Assembly (NCBI RefSeq): GCF_003261635.1 | Contig: NZ_QFXK01000002.1 | Location: forward strand, 1-64,000 | Reading direction: 5' to 3' | Length of the DNA stretch: 64,000 nt | Source: Kribbella monticola | GTDB lineage: Bacteria > Actinomycetota > Actinomycetes > Propionibacteriales > Kribbellaceae | Translations under genes and position numbers: made by a program | Part shown: positions 42,479-51,485 of the stretch, in pieces | Position numbering within the stretch: position 1 is the stretch's first letter | How the letters are laid out: each line of letters starts with the position of its first letter | Notes under the pieces: generated by a model | The model's input: only the letters and a program-made list of their open reading frames with translations | Databases searched by the model: none | Told to the model about the DNA's origin: nothing

Positions 42479-44164
42479 TCAGTGCTGGGCTCGTTCGACC
42501 TTGCTCTTCAAGGTCTCCGGGTTATCGACGGTAGCCCCCTGCGACCGCAACCAGGCGTCAAGACTCGCCCGATCCTGCAGTGACATGATCGCGACCACGT
42601 CGCCGGCCTTCGCCTCGGCCACCAGCGCCTGGGCAGCCTCGAGCTCGGTCGGGTACGCCGGTACGTCGTCGACGCCGACCGAACTGGTGCCTTCGCGGAA
42701 GACGGCCTCCAGTTCCTCCGGCGGCCGGCCGCGCAGGTAGTCGCCCTTGTGCCCGATCACCACCCGGTCGGCACCGCGGGCCCCGATCGCGCCCATCGCC
42801 GAGACCATGTCGTCGGCCCGGTCGCCCGGCGAACCGAGCGCGAGCAGCAACCGGCTGCCCGGTTCCCGGACGCCGTTCATGATCTCGAGCAGCGCTTCCA
42901 GGCCGGCCTCGTTGTGGGCCAGGTCGATGACGACGGTGAAGTCGCGCACGGAGTACATGTTCATCCGGCCGGGGTTGTTCTCGCCCGGCGTGAATGTGCT
43001 CAGGCCGTCGATCACCGCTGCCCGCGGCAACCCGAGACCGAGTGCCGCCGAGGCCGCCGCAAGGGCGTTCTCGACGTTGTAGTGGGACAGCCCGGACAGC
43101 GTCATCGGCACGTCCACGACCTTGAGCAACGGCTCGGCGTCGCGCGAGTTGTCGAGGACGGTGATGAACCCGTCGAGCACGGTGGTCGCCCGGCCGCCCT
43201 CGTCCAGGACGGTACGGATCGACGGCGAGTCGGGGTCGCGCGAGAACACCCAGCACTTGGCCGGCGAGCCGAGCCGCATCGCGAACGTCCGCGGGTCGTC
43301 GCCGTTCACCACACACCAGCCGCGCGGCCGGGTGATCTTGGTGATGACCGCCTTCACCTCGGCGAGCTGGTCGACGGTGTCGATACCGCCGAGGCCGAGG
43401 TGGTCGGCGGTGACGTTGGTGACCACTGAGACGTCGTTGTGCGCGACGCCGACACCGCGACGGAGGATCCCGCCACGAGCGGTCTCGGTGACTGCGAGCT
43501 GGACACCCGGCTGGGACAGCACCTGACCGGCACCGCTCGGCCCGGAGAAATCGCCGTACTTGACCAGCTCGCCGTCGAAGTACACGCCGTCCGTGCTCGA
43601 CCAGCCGACGTGCAGCCCGGCGGCCCGGCCGATGTGCGCGATCATCCGTGAGGTCGTGGTCTTGCCGTTGGTGCCGGTGACCGCGACCACCGGGATCTTC
43701 GGCCGCAACGTCGGCGGCGGGTTGCCGGCCGGCTCGTTGCGGACCCGTTCACCGACGGTGGCGATCAGCTCGGGCAGCTCCTCGGCACCGAACGCGTCCA
43801 CGACATCCACGATCGCCTGACCCAGTGCCCGCGCGCGGCCTTCGTGCGCCCAGGGGAAGGCCACGACCAGCCGGTGCACATCCGACTCGGATCGCACCCG
43901 GACGCCGATCCGCCCGATCCCGGCCTCGCGGGCGATCCGCCGGACGATGTGCCCGACGACGCGGACCGCGAACCGCTGCCGGAAACCGGAGCCGATCCGG
44001 CCCGGCCGGGTGGCCCCGAGTCCGAGTGCCGACGCGTACGCCTTGGCCGCCGGAGCCGGCGCGTCGATCAGTGCGGTCAGGTCGAGCGTGAGCTTGACCG
44101 CCGCCCGGCTGAAGTAGAGGTTGGCCCCGTCCAGAACGCGGAGCTCGACCAGAGAACCGGACAC
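42479..44164 (-). CDS. CphA-like Mur ligase without ATP-grasp domain
   Basis: A 561-residue Mur-ligase protein that parallels the cyanophycin synthetase at 32509-35385. Residues 5-30 (ELRVLDGANLYFSRAAVKLTLDLTAL) align with the CphA N-domain (TRVYRGPNIWSYDPAIHLVVDLGSL), and GHIVRRIAREAG with GHIAEHVSLQLQQEAG. The Mur-ligase part begins near 158 with PVVAVTGTNGKTTTSRM and runs TARGGILRRGVGVAHNDVSVVTNVTADHLGLGGIDTVDQLAEVK, almost the same order as CphA. The whole ATP-grasp domain of about 280 residues is missing. The P-loop is intact. Substrate unknown. It is 5 bp downstream of fabI and likely cotranscribed. Confidence 0.85.
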   Translation of the reverse strand: MSGSLVELRVLDGANLYFSRAAVKLTLDLTALIDAPAPAAKAYASALGLGATRPGRIGSGFRQRFAVRVVGHIVRRIAREAGIGRIGVRVRSESDVHRLVVAFPWAHEGRARALGQAIVDVVDAFGAEELPELIATVGERVRNEPAGNPPPTLRPKIPVVAVTGTNGKTTTSRMIAHIGRAAGLHVGWSSTDGVYFDGELVKYGDFSGPSGAGQVLSQPGVQLAVTETARGGILRRGVGVAHNDVSVVTNVTADHLGLGGIDTVDQLAEVKAVITKITRPRGWCVVNGDDPRTFAMRLGSPAKCWVFSRDPDSPSIRTVLDEGGRATTVLDGFITVLDNSRDAEPLLKVVDVPMTLSGLSHYNVENALAAASAALGLGLPRAAVIDGLSTFTPGENNPGRMNMYSVRDFTVVIDLAHNEAGLEALLEIMNGVREPGSRLLLALGSPGDRADDMVSAMGAIGARGADRVVIGHKGDYLRGRPPEELEAVFREGTSSVGVDDVPAYPTELEAAQALVAEAKAGDVVAIMSLQDRASLDAWLRSQGATVDNPETLKSKVERAQH

Positions 44165-44169
44165 GTGTA

Positions 44170-44946
44170 TCAGGCACCCATCGCGTGGTAGCCGCCGTCG
44201 ACGTGGATGATCTCGCCGGTGGTGGAGGGGAAGAAGTCACTGAGCAGGCCGACGATCGTCTTGCCGGTCGGCTCCAGGTCGGACGGGTCCCAGCCCAGCG
44301 GGGCCCGGTCCAGCCACGGCTCCTCGAACTTCTCGAAGCCTGGGATCGCCTTCGCGGCCAGCGTCTTCAGCGGACCGGCCGACACCAGGTTGCAGCGGAT
44401 GCCCTGGGCACCGAGATCGCGGGCCAGGTAGCGCGAGGTCGACTCCAGCGCAGCCTTCGCCACGCCCATCCAGTCGTACCCCGGCCAGGCCACGGTCGCG
44501 TCGAAGGTCAGCCCGACGACGCTGCTCCCCCGGCTCATCAAGGGCGCACACGCAACCGCCAACGCCTTCAACGAGTACGCCGAGACGTGCACCGCGCGCG
44601 ACACGTCGTCCCACGGACCCTCGAGGAACTTGCCGCCGAGGATCGTCTCGGGGTTGCCGTAGGCAATGGAGTGCACGACGCCGTCCAGGCCGTCGACGTG
44701 CTCGCGGACCGCGTCGGGCAGCGCGGCCAGGTGGTCCGCATCGGTGACGTCCAGTTCGAGCACGGGCGGCTCGACCGGCAACCGCTTCGCGATCCGCTTG
44801 GTGATGCTCAGCGCACGGCCGAAGTTCGAGATCAGCACGGTGGCGCCTTGTTCCTGCGCCACCTTGGCCGTGGCGAAGCCGATCGAGGAGTCGAGGGTGA
44901 CTCCGGCGACCAGGATCCGCTTGCCGTCGAGGATGCCCACCGGCAT
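44170..44946 (-). CDS. fabI: Enoyl-ACP reductase FabI (InhA-type)
   Basis: A 258-residue NADH-dependent enoyl-ACP reductase that completes each round of FAS-II chain extension. It has GILDGKRILVAGVTLDSSIGFATAKVAQEQGA at the nucleotide-binding end, HSIAYGN, and the catalytic Y-x6-K motif YDWMGVAKAALES. PLKTLAAKAIPGFEKF is the substrate loop. The divergent glycine pattern (GVTLDSSIG) is typical of InhA/FabI rather than of classic SDRs. The start is ATG 44946 with GAAAGGG upstream. It follows fabG by 23 bp, matching the mycobacterial fabG-inhA order. Confidence 0.95.
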   Translation of the reverse strand: MPVGILDGKRILVAGVTLDSSIGFATAKVAQEQGATVLISNFGRALSITKRIAKRLPVEPPVLELDVTDADHLAALPDAVREHVDGLDGVVHSIAYGNPETILGGKFLEGPWDDVSRAVHVSAYSLKALAVACAPLMSRGSSVVGLTFDATVAWPGYDWMGVAKAALESTSRYLARDLGAQGIRCNLVSAGPLKTLAAKAIPGFEKFEEPWLDRAPLGWDPSDLEPTGKTIVGLLSDFFPSTTGEIIHVDGGYHAMGA

Positions 44947-44969
44947 GCCCTTTCTAGAGTTTGTGGAGG

Positions 44970-45674
44970 TTAGTGGCCCATGCCGATGCCGCCGTCGACC
45001 GGGATCACCGCGCCGGTGATGTAGCCGGCCTCGTCGGACGACAGCCAGCGGACCGCATTGGCGATCTCCTCGGTCAGCCCGAACCGGCCGAGCGGGATCT
45101 GGCTCAGGTACTGCTTCTGGGTCTCTTCGGGCAGTACGGCGGTCATGTCGGTCTCGACGAAACCGGGCGCGACCACGTTGGTGGTGATCCCGCGGCTGCC
45201 GAGCTCACGCGCCATCGAGCGCGCCATCCCGATCAGGCCGGACTTGCTGGCCGCGTAGTTCACCTGGCCGGGCGAGCCGAGCAGCCCGACCACCGAGGAG
45301 ATGAACACGATCCGGCCGCGGCGCAAGCGCAGCATCCCCTTGGCCGCCCGCTTGGCGACCCGGAACGAGCCGGTGAGGTTGGTCGAGATGACCGAGTCCC
45401 AGTCGTCGTCGGTCATTCGCAGCAGCAGCGTGTCGCGGGTGATGCCGGCGTTCGCGACGAGTACCTCGACCGGGCCGTGCTCGGCCTGGATCGTCTCGAA
45501 CAGCGCCTCGACCTGCTCGGCGTCGGTGATGTCGCACTTGACCGCGAGGAAACCGTCCGGCGGCGGACTGCTGTTGTAGGTCACGGCGACCTGGTCGCCC
45601 GCCTCCTTGAAGGCGGTCGCGATGGCCAGTCCGATGCCCCGGTTGCCACCGGTGACCAGTACCGATCTCGACAC
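44970..45674 (-). CDS. fabG: 3-oxoacyl-ACP reductase FabG
   Basis: A 234-residue NADPH-dependent SDR that reduces 3-oxoacyl-ACP in FAS-II. The Rossmann motif is VLVTGGNRGIGLAIA, then NAGI (residues about 78-81), catalytic Ser in FISSVVGLLGSPGQVNYAASKSG with the Tyr and Lys, and VAPGFVETDM. It starts at GTG 45674 after GAGGAG. It forms a short operon with fabI and the CphA-like gene downstream. Confidence 0.94.
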   Translation of the reverse strand: MSRSVLVTGGNRGIGLAIATAFKEAGDQVAVTYNSSPPPDGFLAVKCDITDAEQVEALFETIQAEHGPVEVLVANAGITRDTLLLRMTDDDWDSVISTNLTGSFRVAKRAAKGMLRLRRGRIVFISSVVGLLGSPGQVNYAASKSGLIGMARSMARELGSRGITTNVVAPGFVETDMTAVLPEETQKQYLSQIPLGRFGLTEEIANAVRWLSSDEAGYITGAVIPVDGGIGMGH

Positions 45675-45748
45675 GTCTGACGTCTCCTCACTCAGCTGAA
45701 CGGCGTACTGCCGGACGAACGGTATCGCAGCCGTTCGCCGTACGACGG

Positions 45749-45961
45749 TCAGGCGTCCTCGAGGCGGAAGCCGACCTTCAGGCCGACCTGGTAGTGGTCG
45801 ATCGCGTTGTCGACGATGTGGCCGCGGATCTGGGTCACCTCGAACCAGTCCAGGTGCCGCAGGGTCTCGCCGGCGCGGCTGATCGCGTTGGTGATCGCGG
45901 CGTCGATGCCTTCTTTGGACGTGCCGACGATCTCGGTCACGCGGTAGGTCCGATCGGTCAT
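45749..45961 (-). CDS. Dodecin flavoprotein
   Basis: A 70-residue dodecin: MTDRTYRVTEIVGTSKEGIDAAITNAISRA, then the flavin-stacking Trp in LRHLDWFEVTQIRGHI and the C-terminal strand YQVGLKVGFRLED. Dodecins form hollow dodecamers that store or buffer flavin. ATG 45961 has GGGGA at 6-nt spacing. It stands 74 bp upstream of fabG on the same strand. Confidence 0.93.
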   Translation of the reverse strand: MTDRTYRVTEIVGTSKEGIDAAITNAISRAGETLRHLDWFEVTQIRGHIVDNAIDHYQVGLKVGFRLEDA

Positions 45962-46035
45962 CTCAGTTCCCCTTCGCCGGGGTACGCATAGGTTCTTCGA
46001 GCCCGGCGTACCGTTGGTCCTGGTGAGGAGAATAG

Positions 46036-46407
46036 ATGTCGCGACGTAGTGAACGGGCCGACGAAACGGTCATCTCGGTGACCAGTGCGCAACCGGGCCG
46101 GTCGGAGGACCTGGAGAGCCGGATCGCGCGGTACGCGTGGATGATGTCGATCCGCATCGTCTGCTTCGTGCTGGCGGTGCTGACGCCGTCCCCGTGGCGG
46201 TGGATCTTCCTGGTCGGCGCGGTCTTCCTGCCGTCGGTCGCGGTGGTGCTGGCGAATGCCCGCAAGACCACGAAGGTGGATGCCGCGGCTTCCTACGTAC
46301 CTCAGGCCAGACCCCAGATCGGCCCGGACTCTGCACACGATTCCAGGTCGTTCACCGGCCCCGAAGTGATCCGCGATCCGGGCGCCGATCGCGACACCGA
46401 AAAGTGA
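46036..46407 (+). CDS. DUF3099 membrane protein
   Basis: A 123-residue actinobacterial protein of the DUF3099 family. An N-terminal region ([40 protein letters not shown]) leads into two transmembrane helices (about 37-75). A polar C-terminal tail follows. It starts at ATG 46036 with GAGGAG upstream. Function unknown. It is divergent from dodecin. Confidence 0.88.
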   Translation: MSRRSERADETVISVTSAQPGRSEDLESRIARYAWMMSIRIVCFVLAVLTPSPWRWIFLVGAVFLPSVAVVLANARKTTKVDAAASYVPQARPQIGPDSAHDSRSFTGPEVIRDPGADRDTEK

Positions 46408-46492
46408 TCTTCGCCGGGACTGGATTCTCAAGACTGATCCGTGTCAGAATCTGCGTGCTCTGAAGTTCATGGATGGAATTCAGGGACTTGAT

Positions 46493-46532
46493 GCGGCGTC
46501 GGACGGCTCCCCCCGTGGCTGTCCGACGTCGC
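46493..46532 (+). terminator. Hairpin after the DUF3099 gene
   Basis: A 12-bp stem (46493-46504 with 46521-46532, one G-T pair) with a 16-nt loop, then TTCATTTTCT. It is a likely terminator of the upstream gene; it lies 51 bp before the next ATG. Confidence 0.7.
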
Positions 46533-46582
46533 TTCATTTTCTCCACGCTATTGATAATTGAGCGATCAGGGACAATTGCCGG

Positions 46583-46786
46583 ATGACCGAAGAAGTAGTG
46601 CCGTCCGGCTGCTCTGCAAGGGGATGCGGCCGGCCCGCCCTCTGGGCGTTGCGCTGGAACAACCCGAAGATCCACACGCCCGACCGGCGCAAGACCTGGC
46701 TGGCCTGCGAGGAACACAAGGACAGCCTGTCCGACTTCCTCGCGCAGCGGTCATTCCTGCGCGAGGTGGAGCCATTCACCGGCTGA
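46583..46786 (+). CDS. Small conserved protein with a possible zinc site
   Basis: A 67-residue protein with Cys10, Cys15, Cys42 and His45 (spacing C-x4-C-x26-C-x2-H), a likely zinc site. The middle is aromatic and basic (ALWALRWNNPKIHTPDRRKTWLACEEH). Similar small proteins are common in actinobacteria and some are mislabelled acetone carboxylase; that label is not supported here. The 5' region is AT-rich for this genome (TTGATAATTGAGCG, about 46549-46562) and probably contains its promoter. Function unknown. Confidence 0.75.
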   Translation: MTEEVVPSGCSARGCGRPALWALRWNNPKIHTPDRRKTWLACEEHKDSLSDFLAQRSFLREVEPFTG

Positions 46787-46888
46787 AACTCGGGGCGTTA
46801 CAGCAGAAAAAGTAAATTTCCCGTTCAGAACTGCCAGCGATGCGGTGCAGGCCGGTTCTTCCGCGGCACCACTTCTGCGGTACCGACT

Positions 46889-47905
46889 TCAGCCGCCGAT
46901 GGCCGACATCGGACGCGCCGGTTGCAGGAAGCTGGGATCGGCGATGCCGTGGCCGGGGAGTTTTCCGCGCATCGCGGTTCGCCACCGATCGGCGAGTTCC
47001 GCATCCGGGGCACCGGCGCGTAATGCGGTCCGCAGATCCGATTCTGTCCTTGCAAAGAGACAATCGCGGACCTGGCCGTCGGCCGTCAGCCGGACCCGGT
47101 CGCAGTCCCCACAGAACGGCCGGGTCACCGACGCGATGATGCCGACGGTCGCCGGACCGCCCTGGACGGTGAACAACTCGGCCGGCGCACTGCCGCGGGC
47201 CGCTGCACCGACCGGCTCGAGATCGAATCGGTCACCCAGCATCCGGAGGATCTCGTCGGCGGTGACCATCGTGTCCCGGTTCCAGCCGTGCTGGGCGTCC
47301 AGCGGCATCTGCTCGATGAAGCGCAGTTCGTAGTCGTGATCGAGACAGAACTGCAGCAGTTCGGCTGCCTGGTCGTCGTTCACCCCGCGCATCAGTACGG
47401 CGTTGACCTTGACCGGCTCCAGGCCGGCCCGCCGCGCCGCTTCCAGCCCGGCCAGCACGTCCTTCAGCCGGTCCCGCCTGGTCAACTCCTGGAAGGTGTC
47501 GGCCCGGACCGTGTCGAGGCTCACATTCACCCGGTCCAGTCCGGCCTCTTTCAGCGCCTCGGCCTGCCGGGCCAGCCCGATCCCGTTGGTCGTGATCGAG
47601 ATCTGCGGCCGCGGCAGCAGTTCCGCCGTACGGGAGACGATGCCGACCAGGCCCCGGCGCAGCAGCGGCTCACCGCCGGTGAAGCGGATCTCGTCGACAC
47701 CGAGCTGGGTGACGGCTACGGACACGAGGCGAACGACCTCGTCGTCGGTGAGCAGTTCCGGCTTGGCGAGCCAGTCCAGACCTTCTTCGGGCATGCAGTA
47801 CGTGCAACGGAGATTGCAGCGGTCCGTCAGCGACACCCGCAGATCGGTGGCCACCCGGCCGTAGTTGTCGGCTAGGCCCAGTGGCGAAGTGCTCGGCCTG
47901 GTCAT
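46889..47905 (-). CDS. moaA: GTP 3',8-cyclase MoaA
   Basis: A 338-residue radical-SAM enzyme for the first step of molybdenum cofactor synthesis, converting GTP to the precursor of cyclic pyranopterin monophosphate. The radical-SAM cluster motif is LTDRCNLRCTYCMP. The second cluster is the C-terminal RPFCGDCDRVRLTADGQVRDCLFA. The end MSAIGG is the conserved GG tail that enters the active site. The start is ATG 47905; the longer frame to 47992 runs into the SURF1 gene. Neighbour genes are not other moa genes. Confidence 0.96.
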   Translation of the reverse strand: MTRPSTSPLGLADNYGRVATDLRVSLTDRCNLRCTYCMPEEGLDWLAKPELLTDDEVVRLVSVAVTQLGVDEIRFTGGEPLLRRGLVGIVSRTAELLPRPQISITTNGIGLARQAEALKEAGLDRVNVSLDTVRADTFQELTRRDRLKDVLAGLEAARRAGLEPVKVNAVLMRGVNDDQAAELLQFCLDHDYELRFIEQMPLDAQHGWNRDTMVTADEILRMLGDRFDLEPVGAAARGSAPAELFTVQGGPATVGIIASVTRPFCGDCDRVRLTADGQVRDCLFARTESDLRTALRAGAPDAELADRWRTAMRGKLPGHGIADPSFLQPARPMSAIGG

Positions 47906-47964
47906 ATCGACCAGGGTACGTGGGTGCACGTAGCGCATTTCAGCCGATGGCTTAAGTTCGAACT

Positions 47965-48858
47965 GTGCCCAGAGCTCCACACAGCGCCTCAAAGACCCTG
48001 CTGAACCCCCGGTGGATCGTCACCGCGGTCCTGGTGCTGCTCCTGGCGGGTGTCTGCGTGGAGCTCGGACGGTGGCAACTGCACCGGCTCGACGAGCGGA
48101 AATCCCGCAACGAGGTGACCAGGTCCAACCTGGCCGCTCCGCCGGCACCGATCGCGGACATCGTCGGCCCGGACCACGTGATCGGCCAGCAGCACGACTG
48201 GCGCACAGTGGTCGTCACCGGCCGGTACGACGCCGCCAAGCAGGTGGTGATCCGCTACCGGAACCTCTCCGATCGGCCGGGCTTCGAGATCGTCACCCCG
48301 CTCGAGCTGGACGACGGTACGGCGGTCCTGGTCGACCGCGGCTTCCTGCCTCGTCAGGGCAGCGAACTGGCCCCCATGAGCATCCCGGCCGCACCGAGCG
48401 GTGAGGTGACCGTCACGGGCCGTCTCCGTCGCAGTGAACACGGCGGCCACACCAGCGGCGGCGTACCCGTCGACGGCACGGCCCGGCTGATCAACGGACC
48501 CGACTTCAGCAAGGCCTTGGGGCTGCCTCTGTACGACGGGTATGTGATCGTGGACAAACAGCAGCCCCCGTCCGACCCTGCGTTCGACACCTTTCCTGGG
48601 CCCGAGATCGACAACGGGCCACACTTCTTCTACGCGCTGCAGTGGTTCTTCTTCGCCCTGATGGCCATCGGCGGCTTGGTCTACTTCTCCAGACGGGACG
48701 TACAGGATGACAAGTCAGCAGAAGCCGGATCCGGCCACCTCGAAGCCGAGGGCACCGAAGGTGGATCCGGGACGGTCGCGGTCGGCGCTGCCGGACCGGA
48801 GGATCGAGGACTACGCGCTGATCGGGGACACCCAGACAGCGGCGCTGGTCTCGACTGA
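47965..48858 (+). CDS. SURF1 family protein
   Basis: A 297-residue protein with two transmembrane helices: WIVTAVLVLLLAGVCVELGRWQL at the N-terminus and FFYALQWFFFALMAIGGLVYFSRRD near 220-245. The periplasmic domain between them contains VVVTGRYD, VVIRYRNLSDRPGFEIVTPLEL, and VLVDRGFLP, the SURF1 motifs. It helps assemble the heme-copper oxidase. The start is GTG 47965. After YFSRRD the last 50 residues lie over the 5' part of the next gene and look like an out-of-family tail. Confidence 0.88.
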   Translation: MPRAPHSASKTLLNPRWIVTAVLVLLLAGVCVELGRWQLHRLDERKSRNEVTRSNLAAPPAPIADIVGPDHVIGQQHDWRTVVVTGRYDAAKQVVIRYRNLSDRPGFEIVTPLELDDGTAVLVDRGFLPRQGSELAPMSIPAAPSGEVTVTGRLRRSEHGGHTSGGVPVDGTARLINGPDFSKALGLPLYDGYVIVDKQQPPSDPAFDTFPGPEIDNGPHFFYALQWFFFALMAIGGLVYFSRRDVQDDKSAEAGSGHLEAEGTEGGSGTVAVGAAGPEDRGLRADRGHPDSGAGLD

Positions 48859-50581
48859 CGGCTCGATCGACTGGCTCTGCTTTCCCCGCTTCGACTCCCC
48901 CGCCTGCTTCGCCGCGCTGCTCGGCACCGACGACAACGGCCACTGGCGGTTGCGGCCGCGCGACGCCGACGCGAAGGCGAGCCGGCACTACCGGGGTTCG
49001 ACCCTGGTCCTGGAGACGGAGTGGTCCACGCCGACGGGATCCGTCCGCGTCCTCGACTTCATGCCGCCGCGGGACGAGGCGCCGGACGTCGTACGGATCG
49101 TCGAGGGCGTCAGCGGCACCGTGTCGATGCGGTCCGAGCTCCGGCTGCGGTTCGACTACGGGCACGTGGTGCCGTGGGTGCGGCAGGTCGACGGGCAGAT
49201 CGTCGCGATCGCCGGTCCGGACGCGGTCTCGCTGCGCAGTGACGTCCATCAGTACGGGCGCGACTTCGCGACGTACGCCGATTTCGAGCTCAAGGCGGGA
49301 GACCAGGCCTGGTTCGTGCTCACCTGGCACCCGTCGCACCACCCGGTGCCGACGGCAATCGACGCGCTGGGTTCGCTGGAGCCGACCGAAACCTACTGGA
49401 GCGAGTGGATCGGCCGCGGCAAGGTTCCCGAGGAGACGTCCGACGAGGTGACCAGGTCGCTGCTGACGTTGAAGGCGCTCACCTACTCGCCTTCGGGTGG
49501 GATGGTCGCCGCACCGACCACCTCGCTCCCGGAGGCGCTGGGCGGCGAACGCAACTGGGACTACCGGTTCTGCTGGTTGCGGGACGCAACGATGACACTG
49601 TCCGCACTGATTCGCTCCGGATTCACCGAGGAGGCACAGGCCTGGCGCAACTGGTTGCTGCGCGCCATCGCCGGCTCCCCCGCCGACCTGCAGATCATGT
49701 ACGGCGTGACCGGGCAGCGGCGACTGCCGGAGTTCGAGGCCGGCTGGCTGCCCGGGTTCGGTGGGTCGTCACCCGTGCGGATCGGGAACGCGGCCGCTGA
49801 GCAGTTGCAACTGGACGTGTTCGGCGAGGTGATGGATGTGCTCGCGCTGGCCCGGGAGACGCAGATCGGGCCGAGTGACGACGCGTGGTCCGTCCAGCGC
49901 AGCCTCATGCGCCATCTCAGCGAGGTCTGGGAAGGGCCCGACGAGGGGATCTGGGAGGTGCGCGGCGGCCGGCAGCACTTCACGTATTCGAAGGTGATGG
50001 CCTGGGTCGCGTTCGACCGGGCCGCCCGGGCGGTCGAGCGGTACGGGATGGGCGGGCCGGCCAAGCAGTGGCGGGCGACCGCGGACGAGATCCACCGGCA
50101 GGTGTGCGAAGAGGCGTACGACAGCAAGCGGAACACGTTCACCCAGGCTTACGGGAGCAAGGCGCTGGACGCCGCCGTCCTGCTCATCCCCCAGGTCGGG
50201 TTCCTGCCCGCCAAGGACCCGCGCGTGGTCGGCACGGTCGAGGCGATCCAGCGCGAACTCACCGTCGACGGGTTCGTTCGCCGCTATCTCACCGAGCACG
50301 TCGACGACGGGCTGCAGGACGACGAGGGCGCCTTTTTGATCTGCTCGTTCTGGCTGGCCGACTCGCTGGCGATGATCGGCCGGATCGGCGAGGCGCGCCG
50401 GCTGTACGAGAAGCTTGTTGCCTTGCGCAACGATGTCGGGTTGCTGGCCGAGGAATACGACCCGGCGTCGAAGCGGATGCTGGGCAACTTCCCGCAGGCG
50501 TTCTCGCACCTCGGCCTGGTCAACACTGCCTTCCATTTGAACGAGACCGAGCACACGCCGCTGCGGCCATCGGCGTACTGA
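48707..50581 (+). CDS. Glycoside hydrolase family 15 protein
   Basis: A 624-residue glucoamylase/trehalase-like enzyme. The N-terminal beta domain begins with RIEDYALIGDTQTAALVSTDGSIDWLCFPRFDSPACFAALLG. The (alpha/alpha)6 barrel starts near 270 with ERNWDYRFCWLRDATMTLSALIRSGF, and GPDEGIWEVRG and LLAEEYDPASKRMLGNFPQAFSHLGL hold the acid/base Glu regions. There is no signal peptide, so it is intracellular. ATG 48707 overlaps SURF1 by 152 bp; GTG 48761 is an alternative start that still overlaps. Confidence 0.88.
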   Translation: MTSQQKPDPATSKPRAPKVDPGRSRSALPDRRIEDYALIGDTQTAALVSTDGSIDWLCFPRFDSPACFAALLGTDDNGHWRLRPRDADAKASRHYRGSTLVLETEWSTPTGSVRVLDFMPPRDEAPDVVRIVEGVSGTVSMRSELRLRFDYGHVVPWVRQVDGQIVAIAGPDAVSLRSDVHQYGRDFATYADFELKAGDQAWFVLTWHPSHHPVPTAIDALGSLEPTETYWSEWIGRGKVPEETSDEVTRSLLTLKALTYSPSGGMVAAPTTSLPEALGGERNWDYRFCWLRDATMTLSALIRSGFTEEAQAWRNWLLRAIAGSPADLQIMYGVTGQRRLPEFEAGWLPGFGGSSPVRIGNAAAEQLQLDVFGEVMDVLALARETQIGPSDDAWSVQRSLMRHLSEVWEGPDEGIWEVRGGRQHFTYSKVMAWVAFDRAARAVERYGMGGPAKQWRATADEIHRQVCEEAYDSKRNTFTQAYGSKALDAAVLLIPQVGFLPAKDPRVVGTVEAIQRELTVDGFVRRYLTEHVDDGLQDDEGAFLICSFWLADSLAMIGRIGEARRLYEKLVALRNDVGLLAEEYDPASKRMLGNFPQAFSHLGLVNTAFHLNETEHTPLRPSAY

Positions 50582-50729
50582 GAGCAACTCGCCGTACTGG
50601 GTCCGGCGGCGTACTGCGGGCACTTCGCCGGCTGCATTCGTGAGATCACTGTCCGGCGGGTGAGATCGATGCCACGCGTGGCGGCGCGCGGATCAGCGGG
50701 ACCTGGTGCGGTACGGCAGGATGGGGTTC

Positions 50730-51485
50730 GTGGACCTCGGACTTCGCGATCGCACCTACATCATCACCGGCGCCAGCGGTGGGCTCGGCTTCGCCACCGC
50801 GAAGGCCCTCGCGGCTGAAGGCGCCCGGCTGGTGATCTCCAGCCGCAACGAGGAGTCGATCGCCCGCGCGGCCGCCGAACTCGGCGACCAGGTGGTCGGC
50901 ATCCCGGTCGACAACGCCGATCCGGAGAGCGCCGAGCGACTGGCCGCGACCGCGATCGCCAAGTGGGGTGCCCTGCACGGCGCGCTGATCAGCGTCGGCG
51001 GGCCGCGGCCCGGGACGGCACTGGACACCGACGAGGCGGATTGGCGGGCAGCCTTCGACAGCGTGTTCCTCGGCGGGTTGCGGATCGCCCGCTCGGTGGC
51101 CCGCGCCGGCGCGGACGGTACGTCGATCGCCTTCGTGCTGTCCTCGTCGGTCAAGTCGCCGATCTCCGGACTCGCGATCTCCAACGGCCTGCGTCCGGGG
51201 CTCGCGATGGTCGCCAAGACGCTTGCCGACGAGCTCGGCCCGAACGGCGTCCGGGTCAACGGCTTGCTCCCCGGCCGGATCGCGACCGACCGCTTGAAGG
51301 AGCTGGACGGCAAGGGTGGCGACCCCGAGGCCGCTCGCCGCGCCGCCGAGAAGACCATCCCGTTGCGTCGCTACGGCACCCCGGACGAGTTCGGCCGGGT
51401 CGCCGCCTTCGTCCTGTCCCCCGTCGCCTCCTACCTCACCGGCGCCATGATCCCGATCGACGGCGGCGCGCTCCGCAGCCTCTAG
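50730..51485 (+). CDS. SDR-family oxidoreductase lacking YxxxK
   Basis: A 251-residue short-chain dehydrogenase-like protein. The Rossmann motif is YIITGASGGLGFATAKAL. The catalytic Ser segment is AFVLSSSVKSPISGLAISNGLRPGLAMV: where YxxxK is expected it reads SNGLR. The C-terminal pattern VRVNGLLPGRIATDR is typical of the SDR subgroup with SNxLR in place of YxxxK. GTG 50730 is preferred as start (AGGATGGGG upstream); ATG 50721 is possible. Substrate unknown. Its TAG stop shares CTAG with the convergent ligase-domain gene. Confidence 0.8.
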   Translation: MDLGLRDRTYIITGASGGLGFATAKALAAEGARLVISSRNEESIARAAAELGDQVVGIPVDNADPESAERLAATAIAKWGALHGALISVGGPRPGTALDTDEADWRAAFDSVFLGGLRIARSVARAGADGTSIAFVLSSSVKSPISGLAISNGLRPGLAMVAKTLADELGPNGVRVNGLLPGRIATDRLKELDGKGGDPEAARRAAEKTIPLRRYGTPDEFGRVAAFVLSPVASYLTGAMIPIDGGALRSL

